Virus record (IMG/VR): IMGVR_UViG_3300029787_000003
Span: 65,236-129,235 of that record
DNA: 64,000 bases
Source of the DNA: a virus
Direction: 5' to 3' (one strand)
Shown here: piece after piece, positions 57,554 through 64,000 of the stretch
Layout: the number at the start of each line of letters is the position of its first letter
How positions within the stretch are numbered: position 1 is the stretch's first letter
Notes under the pieces: generated by a model
The model's database searches: none
Seen by the model: only the letters and a program-made list of their open reading frames with translations
Told to the model about the DNA's origin: nothing
Position numbers and translations under genes: made by a program

Positions 57554-59008
57554 ATGGCATTAAATCCATTTTTCCTAAAAGGTTCTTCAGGAGAACAAAG
57601 ACTTATTCAGGATCTTATCAACGAACAGTTGAGGATGTATGGTGTTGAAATTACTTATCTTCCCAGAAAAATAGTTAATAAAGATAATATTTTTAGAGAA
57701 GTTGAATCGTCAAAATTTGACGATAATTTTTTATTAGAAGCATATGTTAATACCTATGAAGGGTATACAGGTGCTGGTGATATAATGACTAAATTTGGTA
57801 TGAGTTTAAAAGATGAATTGGTCATAACAATATCAAAAGAAAGATGGGAAGATTTTATTGCACCATTTTTAGTTTCAATGCCTGATGATGAAATACTTGT
57901 TGAAGGTAGACCACGTGAAGGAGATTTAATATATTTTCCATTAGGTAAAAGAATTTTTGAAGTTAAATTTGTAGAACATGAAAAACCTTTCTATCAGTTA
58001 GGTAAAGGATATGTTTATGAATTACAGTGTGAACTTTACGAACTTAGTGATGACGTTGGTGGATGGAATCAAATTAGTGATTCTACACAGGCAATTGATG
58101 AGACACTCGTTGATTATGGTTATATGACTGAGTTACAGTTAATCTCTATTGGTTCAACTGCAACATTAAATATTGGTACTTCAAGTGGATATATTAGAAA
58201 TATATTCCTTAATGAAGATGGATATAATTATACTACAACACCTAATGTTGTAATTGCAGGGCCTGGGCCAGTTGGTGGAGGTATTACTGCAACTGCGGTA
58301 GCTATAACAACATCTGTTTATGGTGTACATTCTGTTAAAGAAATTTTATTAACAAATGCTGGTGCTGGATATACTACACCACCTACAGTTACTATAGTAA
58401 GTACTGCAACAACAGCAACTAATGGTATTACCACATACAATGGAGTTGGTGCGGCCGCAACTGCAAACTTAGGCCCTGCTGGTACTGCTGGTGTTCAGGT
58501 AATAACTACTGGTGTTGGAAATAGTGGTAGTGGTTATGCAGATGCAGCAACTATATTCTTCGATGCACCACCTGTAGGTGTTGGAAATACTATTGCTGTT
58601 GCTAGAGCAGTTGTAGATAAATCTGCTAATATGGTCACTCAAATTCTTATTTCTGATGCAGGTGTTGGATATACTTCACATACAGGTATTGCAACTATTT
58701 CACAACCAGCAACTATAACTGGTATTGGAACTTATCAATTCAATGAGGCTGTTCAAGGATCTGTTAGTGGTGCTATAGGTAGAGTTAAGAGTTGGGATAG
58801 AGATGAAGTTGTCCTTAAATTGGGAACTACATCAGGAACATTCCAAGCTGGTGAGATTGCTGTTGGAACTACTTCTGGTGCTAGATATAATGTAGATTAT
58901 ATTGCTAAAGCAGAATTTGCCGATCAATATGATCAGAGCGACAATATTGAAGCAGAAGCAGATGCTATTATTGACTTCAGTGAAGGTAACCCATTCGGAC
59001 AAGTATAA
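57554..59008 (+). CDS. 14: Neck protein gp14 with Gly-Tyr repeat insertion
   Basis: 484 residues against 256 in T4. The N-terminal MYGVEITYLPRKIVNKDNIF and LEAYVNTYEGYTGAGDIMTKFGMSLKDELVITI match T4 gp14 ([51 protein letters not shown]), and REGDLIYFP matches too. Between about residues 210 and 400 there is an insertion of at least three Gly-Tyr repeats (DGYNYTTTPNVVI, GAGYTTPPTVTIV, GSGYADAATIFF, GVGYTSHTG). The C-terminus FSEGNPFGQV corresponds to the T4 acidic end. gp14 forms the lower neck ring. Confidence 0.9.
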   Translation: MALNPFFLKGSSGEQRLIQDLINEQLRMYGVEITYLPRKIVNKDNIFREVESSKFDDNFLLEAYVNTYEGYTGAGDIMTKFGMSLKDELVITISKERWEDFIAPFLVSMPDDEILVEGRPREGDLIYFPLGKRIFEVKFVEHEKPFYQLGKGYVYELQCELYELSDDVGGWNQISDSTQAIDETLVDYGYMTELQLISIGSTATLNIGTSSGYIRNIFLNEDGYNYTTTPNVVIAGPGPVGGGITATAVAITTSVYGVHSVKEILLTNAGAGYTTPPTVTIVSTATTATNGITTYNGVGAAATANLGPAGTAGVQVITTGVGNSGSGYADAATIFFDAPPVGVGNTIAVARAVVDKSANMVTQILISDAGVGYTSHTGIATISQPATITGIGTYQFNEAVQGSVSGAIGRVKSWDRDEVVLKLGTTSGTFQAGEIAVGTTSGARYNVDYIAKAEFADQYDQSDNIEAEADAIIDFSEGNPFGQV

Positions 59009-59805
59009 TGTTAGGAACTTATTATTATCACGAAATAGTTAGAAAAACCATAATATCTTTTGGTACAGTATTTAATAACATTGTTATTAAGCACAAATCT
59101 CAAGATGGTGAAGATTTTAGTGACTTTAAAGTACCATTATCATATGGCCCTGCTCAAAAATTTCTTGCTAGATTGGAACAACAAGCAGATTTAAACAAAC
59201 CAGTTGCTACAACATTACCAAGAATGTCATTTGAAATGAATACTATTTCTTATGATCCTACTAGAAAAGCAGGTGTTACACAGACATTTAAAACTTCTGA
59301 TGGAACTAATTTAAAAAAGGTTTATATGCCTGTTCCATATAATATTGGATTTGAATTGAGTATATGGACAAAATTAAATGATGATGCTTTACAGATTGTT
59401 GAACAGATACTTCCATATTTTCAACCAGCATTTACACTAACAGTTGATTTAGTAAAATCTATAGGAGAAAAAAGAGATATTCCTTTAGTTTTAGATAATG
59501 TTTCTTTTCAAGATGACTATGAAGGAGACTTTAGTACAAGAAGAGCACTAATATATACATTAAATTTTACCGCAAAAACTTATCTCTTTGGCCCAATCTC
59601 AGATACTTCAGAAGGACTTATCAAAAAAGTTCAAACAGATCTATATGCAGATACTAATGTTCAAACTACAAAACGTGAAATGAGATATACTGCAACACCT
59701 AATCCTGCAGATGCAGGGCCTGCTGATGACTTTGGATTTGATGAGAACTGGGAATTCTTAGGTGATGGTAAAACTTACAGTCCAGTTAGGAAAGAGGACA
59801 TCTAA
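59008..59805 (+). CDS. 15: Tail completion / sheath stabiliser gp15
   Basis: 265 residues, against 272 in T4. YYYHEIVRKTIISFGTVFNN at the N-terminus, then KVPLSYGPAQKFLARLEQQ and RMSFEMNTISYDPTRKAG are the hallmark blocks. gp15 caps the tail tube and joins the tail to the neck. One-base overlaps (TAATG) with gp14 and gp16. Confidence 0.92.
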   Translation: MLGTYYYHEIVRKTIISFGTVFNNIVIKHKSQDGEDFSDFKVPLSYGPAQKFLARLEQQADLNKPVATTLPRMSFEMNTISYDPTRKAGVTQTFKTSDGTNLKKVYMPVPYNIGFELSIWTKLNDDALQIVEQILPYFQPAFTLTVDLVKSIGEKRDIPLVLDNVSFQDDYEGDFSTRRALIYTLNFTAKTYLFGPISDTSEGLIKKVQTDLYADTNVQTTKREMRYTATPNPADAGPADDFGFDENWEFLGDGKTYSPVRKEDI

Positions 59806-60233
59806 TGAGTAACAATTTTGATCCTATAGATGACGCACTCAATACCAGTAGTGAGATTGAGGTTAGCACCGTATCTGAAAATAAATTAACCAAAAATGAT
59901 GGTAAAACTGAGGTACGTAAAGATTATGAATATACTAGAGGAAATCTTTATTCATTAATTGAAAAAGGTCAAGAAGCACTTAATGGTATTATGGAAGTTG
60001 CTGAAGAACAAGGTAGTGCAAGGGCATATGAAGTTGCTGGACAAATTATTAAATCAGTTGCTGATACCACTGATAAGTTACTAGATCTTCAGAAAAAAGT
60101 TAAAGAAGTTGACGAAGAAGCAGTTAAAACTACAAATAATGTTACTAATAACGCTGTTTTTGTAGGTTCAACATCAGATCTTTCAAAGATGTTGAAGCAA
60201 CAGTTTCTAAATAATAAAGAGACGGAAAAGTAA
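59805..60233 (+). CDS. 16: Small terminase subunit gp16
   Basis: 142 residues, against 164 in T4. The central helical region DYEYTRGNLYSLIEKGQEAL then NGIMEVAEEQGSARAYEVAGQIIKSVADTTDKLLDLQKK is characteristic, with NNAVFVGSTSDLSKMLKQQ near the C-terminus. It recognises phage DNA and regulates gp17 at the start of packaging. Located immediately before a small 50-aa gene and gp17. Confidence 0.9.
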   Translation: MSNNFDPIDDALNTSSEIEVSTVSENKLTKNDGKTEVRKDYEYTRGNLYSLIEKGQEALNGIMEVAEEQGSARAYEVAGQIIKSVADTTDKLLDLQKKVKEVDEEAVKTTNNVTNNAVFVGSTSDLSKMLKQQFLNNKETEK

Positions 60234-60386
60234 ATGGACTGGAAAAACTATCAGGAAAAGATTACCATCGAAGATAAAGATGGTAAATCTTTCATGGAAT
60301 TTATAGATGTTATTGGCCCAGTTCAAGTACAACAACAGATGAAAGAAAGAAATATAAGATCCTTAGATATTAACAAACAGGATTAA
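60234..60386 (+). CDS. Hypothetical 50-aa protein between terminase genes
   Basis: MDWKNYQEKITIEDKDGKSF, then FIDVIGPVQVQQQMKERNIR. It starts directly after the gp16 stop and ends 7 bases before gp17, so it is surely co-expressed with the terminase. Its Gly-Pro pair uses GGC. T4 has no gene in this position; it may be an accessory packaging factor. Confidence 0.7.
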   Translation: MDWKNYQEKITIEDKDGKSFMEFIDVIGPVQVQQQMKERNIRSLDINKQD

Positions 60387-60393
60387 TTAAACT

Positions 60394-62043
60394 ATGTCTG
60401 ATAATGTATATCTTGGTAATCCTAATTTAAAAAAAGCAAATACTCCTCATGAATTTACAGAGGAGCAGATAGTAGAATTCTTAAAGTGTAAGGATGATCC
60501 TGTTTATTTTGCAAGAAATTATATTCAGATTGTATCTCTTGATGAAGGACTAGTTCCTTTTAATATGTACGATTTTCAAGAAAAATTAATTCATAATTTT
60601 CATAAACATAGATTTAACATCTGTAAAATGCCCAGACAGACTGGTAAATCTACAACATGTGTTTCGTACCTATTGCATTATGCAGTTTTTAATGATAATG
60701 TAAACATTGCAATACTTGCAAACAAGGCATCAACTGCTAGAGATTTACTTGGCAGATTACAACTTGCATACGAAAATTTACCTTCATGGATGCAGCAAGG
60801 TATAGTATCGTGGAATAAAGGTTCCCTAGAATTAGAAAATGGATCAAAAATATCGGCAAACTCTACTTCTTCATCTGCTGTCCGAGGTGGATCCTATAAT
60901 GTCATCTTTCTTGACGAGTTCGCTTTCATCCCGAATCACATTGCTGACGACTTCTTTGCCTCTGTTTATCCTACTATTACGTCTGGACAAAGTACTAAAG
61001 TAATTATTGTTTCAACCCCAAGGGGTATGAATCATTTCTACCGTATGTGGCATAATTCAGAAAAAGGTCAGAGTGAATATGTTCCTACTGAAGTACATTG
61101 GTCTGAAGTTCCTGGTAGAGATGCTGAATGGAAAGAACAAACAATTGCAAACACATCAGAACAACAATTCAAAATTGAGTTTGAATGTGAATTTTTAGGA
61201 TCTGTTAATACTCTTATTAGTGCAGCAAAGTTAAAAAATCTTGTATTTGAAGACCCCATCCAGAGAAATGCTGGTCTTGATATCTACGAAGAACCAATAA
61301 AGGATCATAATTACATACTCACAGTTGATGTGGCTAGAGGACTTGGTAATGATTATTCTGCATTTTTAGTTTTTGATACTACAGAGTTTCCATATAAGGT
61401 AGTAGCAAAATATAGGAATAATGAAATTAAACCTATGCTATTTCCCAATATTATTCATGATGTTGCAATAGGATATAATCAGGCATTTGTTTTAATAGAA
61501 GTGAATGATATAGGAGATCAAGTTGCAAGTATTATGCAATATGATTTGGAGTATGATAATCTTTTAATGGCTACAATGAGAGGGAGAAATGGCCAAATTG
61601 TAGGTCAAGGGTTTTCAGGGAAAAAGACACAACTTGGAGTAAGAATGACGGCAGCTGTTAAAAAATTAGGTTGCTCAAATCTTAAAACTTTATTGGAAGA
61701 TAATAAACTTTTAACTTGTGATTATGAGATCATATCAGAGTTAACTACATTTTCTCAGAAAGGAAATTCATTTGAAGCAGAGGAAGGATCTAATGATGAT
61801 CTAGCAATGTGCTTAGTAATATTCTCATGGTTAGTGTGTCAAGATTACTTTAAAGAAATGTCTGATCAGGATGTTCGTAAGAGAATTTATGACGAACAAA
61901 AGAATCAAATAGAACAAGATATGGCTCCATTTGGGTTCATGTCCGACGGTCTTGAAGACATGGATAGTTTCGTTGATAAGGAAGGAGATAGATGGCATAC
62001 CGACGAATATGGAGACCGTTCATACATGTGGGACTACATGTAA
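60394..62043 (+). CDS. 17: Large terminase subunit gp17
   Basis: 549 residues, against 610 in T4. Walker A is RQTGKST (residues 81-87), Walker B with catalytic Glu is VIFLDE (170-175), motif III is IIVSTPRG (near 205), and the RuvC-like nuclease domain has LTVDVARGLGNDYSA (near 308), LIEVNDIG and SNDDLAMCL. The ATPase pumps DNA into the head and the nuclease cuts concatemers. All catalytic residues appear intact. Confidence 0.95.
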   Translation: MSDNVYLGNPNLKKANTPHEFTEEQIVEFLKCKDDPVYFARNYIQIVSLDEGLVPFNMYDFQEKLIHNFHKHRFNICKMPRQTGKSTTCVSYLLHYAVFNDNVNIAILANKASTARDLLGRLQLAYENLPSWMQQGIVSWNKGSLELENGSKISANSTSSSAVRGGSYNVIFLDEFAFIPNHIADDFFASVYPTITSGQSTKVIIVSTPRGMNHFYRMWHNSEKGQSEYVPTEVHWSEVPGRDAEWKEQTIANTSEQQFKIEFECEFLGSVNTLISAAKLKNLVFEDPIQRNAGLDIYEEPIKDHNYILTVDVARGLGNDYSAFLVFDTTEFPYKVVAKYRNNEIKPMLFPNIIHDVAIGYNQAFVLIEVNDIGDQVASIMQYDLEYDNLLMATMRGRNGQIVGQGFSGKKTQLGVRMTAAVKKLGCSNLKTLLEDNKLLTCDYEIISELTTFSQKGNSFEAEEGSNDDLAMCLVIFSWLVCQDYFKEMSDQDVRKRIYDEQKNQIEQDMAPFGFMSDGLEDMDSFVDKEGDRWHTDEYGDRSYMWDYM

Positions 62044-62054
62044 AAAGACAAATC

Positions 62055-62062
62055 TATAAATA
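62055..62062 (+). promoter_or_regulatory. T4-type late promoter TATAAATA
   Basis: Exact octamer 37 bases before the gp18 start. GAGAGAGGAATTAAAG follows as ribosome-binding region. Confidence 0.8.
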
Positions 62063-62099
62063 TTTCTAGAATAAATTTGGACTGAGAGAGGAATTAAAG

Positions 62100-64000
62100 A
62101 TGCCACTGAATCTAGCATCTCCTGGTATTTTGGTAAGGGAAGTTGATTTAACACTAGGAAGGATCGACCCCACAACAGATAAGATAGGTGGAATTGTAGG
62201 CCCGTTTGCACAAGGGCCTGTCGGAACTCCAACTCTTGTTAATACGGAGAACGATTTACTTAATACATTTGGGAAACCATATAGTACTGACAAACAGTAT
62301 GAAACATGGTTGACTGCATCATCATATTTGGCTTACGGTGGAATACTAAACGTAGTCAGAGCTGACGATGCAGGATTGTACAATGGATTCGTTGGTGCTG
62401 CTACAAGCACAAAGATCAAGAGTATTGATCATTACGAAGAATTAGGGTACGATGTAAATACAATTGCAAACGTGACTGTTGCTGCTAAAAATCCAGGCAC
62501 ATGGTCGAACGGTATTAGAATTGGAATAATTGATGGTAAAGCAGATCAGAATCTTACACTTAACAGTGTAGGAAGTATTAATGTTGGTTACGGTATTACT
62601 CAAACTGTACCTGCAAACACTGTTATTTCAAAAACTGGAGTCGGTGCAGGAACAACTGAAGTACTTGACGGAATGTTCAAGGGAATTGTTACTGGTGTTA
62701 CTGGATTAACAGTTGATGTTAAATTCATATCACATGTATCAACTGCTGGAACAGAAACTGCTTGGGATTATAACAACATTTACAAGTTTGGTAACGGTGC
62801 TGTTACTATCTTGAATAACTCAGGAGTTTCACAAGCAACACCTACTGTAAGTATTACTGCTGATTGGTTTGATCAGCAAGAACTTTCATTAACAACTGCA
62901 ACTGTTGGTGGAACTGAAACAGTAACTACAACAAAGTGGAATACTGTTACTGAAAGACCAACTACATCTGAATATGTATCTAACAGAGGTGGAAGATTTG
63001 ATGAAGTTCACATTGTAGTCATTGACGCAAAAGGAACTGTAACAGGAAATGCAGGTACAATTCTTGAAAAGCATCTTAACTTATCAAAAGCAAAAGATGC
63101 AGAATTTTCTGTTGGATCACCACAATACTGGAGAAAGTACTTAGAAGTTAATTCAGAATATCTCTTTGGAGGTAGTGCACCAGTAGGAGTTGTAACTACA
63201 GGATTTAGTAATAACTTTACACTTGCTAGTGATACTGGTTGGGATCAAGATGGTGAAGGAATCATCTTCGATACAATCGGAGCATTGAATTCAGTGATTG
63301 CTGGTGGTAAAAACTACGGTAATAGTTTGGACATTAATACAACTGGAGCTCTTAACTCAGGATTAGATGATATAATCACTGGTTACGGACTTTTTGAAAA
63401 TGATACTGCAGTTGATGTAGATTTCTTACTTCAAGGATCTGCACAAGGTGGCGAAGAGCAAACAAGAGCACTTGCTACTAAATTAATCCAAGTTGCTGAA
63501 GCGAGAAAAGATGCAATTGCATTCATCTCTCCTTACAGAGGATCAATGATAACTGATACTACAGATCAGGAAGCACCAACTGTTTTAAGTGATGCTGATA
63601 TTACTGATAATGTAATTAATTTCTTTGACCCAATAACTTCATCATCATATGCTATATTCGATAGTGGATATAAGTATATGTTTGATAGATTTTCAAATGG
63701 ATTTAGATATGTTCCTCTCAATGGAGACATTGGTGGACTTTGTGCAAGAACTGATATTAATCAGTTCCCTTGGTTCTCACCTGCAGGAACAGCAAGAGGT
63801 GCTATACTTAATGCAGTTAAGTTAGCATATAATCCAAATAAAGATCAGAGAGATCGTCTTTATTCTTCAAGAGTTAACCCAGTAATCTTCTCACCTGGAT
63901 CAGGAATCCTATTATTTGGTGATAAAACTGGATATGCTAAAGCATCAGCATTCGATAGAATTAACGTTCGTCGTTTGTTCATCTTCTTAGAAGATGCAAT
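62100..64000 (+). CDS. 18: Tail sheath protein gp18, 3'-truncated by window edge
   Basis: The frame opens with MPLNLASPGILVREVDLTLG and continues through GPFAQGPVGTPTLV and YETWLTASSYLAYGGILNVVRADD, the N-terminal blocks of T4-like sheath proteins, then LATKLIQVAEARKDAIAFISP and, near the end, GSGILLFGDKTGYAKASAFDRINVRRLF, the conserved C-terminal sheath domain. About 633 codons are visible and no stop is reached; T4 gp18 has 659 residues, so most is present. It forms the contractile sheath. Confidence 0.93.
   Translation, partial: MPLNLASPGILVREVDLTLGRIDPTTDKIGGIVGPFAQGPVGTPTLVNTENDLLNTFGKPYSTDKQYETWLTASSYLAYGGILNVVRADDAGLYNGFVGAATSTKIKSIDHYEELGYDVNTIANVTVAAKNPGTWSNGIRIGIIDGKADQNLTLNSVGSINVGYGITQTVPANTVISKTGVGAGTTEVLDGMFKGIVTGVTGLTVDVKFISHVSTAGTETAWDYNNIYKFGNGAVTILNNSGVSQATPTVSITADWFDQQELSLTTATVGGTETVTTTKWNTVTERPTTSEYVSNRGGRFDEVHIVVIDAKGTVTGNAGTILEKHLNLSKAKDAEFSVGSPQYWRKYLEVNSEYLFGGSAPVGVVTTGFSNNFTLASDTGWDQDGEGIIFDTIGALNSVIAGGKNYGNSLDINTTGALNSGLDDIITGYGLFENDTAVDVDFLLQGSAQGGEEQTRALATKLIQVAEARKDAIAFISPYRGSMITDTTDQEAPTVLSDADITDNVINFFDPITSSSYAIFDSGYKYMFDRFSNGFRYVPLNGDIGGLCARTDINQFPWFSPAGTARGAILNAVKLAYNPNKDQRDRLYSSRVNPVIFSPGSGILLFGDKTGYAKASAFDRINVRRLFIFLEDA

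Noticed and set aside
1-64000. Avoidance of other common restriction sites such as GGATCC or GAATTC
   Set aside because: Both occur repeatedly in the window, so the effect seen for GGWCC is not a general avoidance of palindromes.

Overview
The window is part of the genome of a T4-like marine myovirus, most probably a cyanophage of the Prochlorococcus/Synechococcus-infecting group. The evidence is the T4-ordered virion module (gp25, gp6, gp7-like, gp8, DUF4815 protein, gp13, gp14, gp15, gp16, gp17, gp18), T4-type late promoters (TATAAATA), low GC, very dense packing with many ATGA start/stop overlaps, and many very small genes of kinds I recognise from cyanomyoviruses. Host assignment is inference. 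I saw no tRNA, CRISPR array, insertion sequence or integrase.

1-5.1 kb: a tailoring-enzyme cluster with five predicted 2-oxoglutarate/Fe(II) oxygenases, a flavin-dependent tryptophan-halogenase-like protein, a DUF6356-like protein and a possible cupin, partly on the minus strand. 5.1-13.8 kb: an SF2 helicase, a nucleotidyltransferase, two DNA methyltransferases, a second halogenase-like protein and many small proteins. 13.8-19.7 kb: a train of small conserved phage proteins and a HExxH metallopeptidase. 19.7-20.7 kb: a gene-poor island with two repeat families, a consensus sigma70 promoter and a 50-codon ORF. 20.7-26.5 kb: more small genes, mostly in one- or two-gene units, with a KxDG-motif protein, an ArdA-like antirestriction protein and a possible PD-(D/E)XK protein. 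26.6-27.9 kb: AbrB-like protein, glycosyltransferase and two small proteins. 28-64 kb: the late virion module, including a 5301-residue gp7-like baseplate protein; gp18 runs off the end.

The main discovery candidate is a promoter class. At 17 places between 5.1 and 25.7 kb an 18-bp dyad of the form GMCASTT-N4-AASTGKC starts 49-52 bp upstream of a TATAAT-like -10 element. Most -10 boxes continue into a conserved initial transcribed sequence (AAGTAYATACACAAA, then GGAG). These promoters lack a -35 box, whereas two other promoters in the window have perfect TTGACA-N17-TATAAT. I infer a regulon controlled by an unidentified dyad-binding regulator.

A second signal is avoidance of GGWCC. All 27 Gly-Pro codon pairs I located use GGC or GGG for glycine, although GGT and GGA dominate elsewhere, and I saw no GGACC or GGTCC. 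With two methyltransferases and an ArdA-like protein this points to restriction pressure. Three structured-RNA candidates (one an H-type pseudoknot upstream of a methyltransferase gene), a three-subtype Cys/His repeat array in the gp7-like protein and a Gly-Tyr repeat shared by four virion proteins also stand out.
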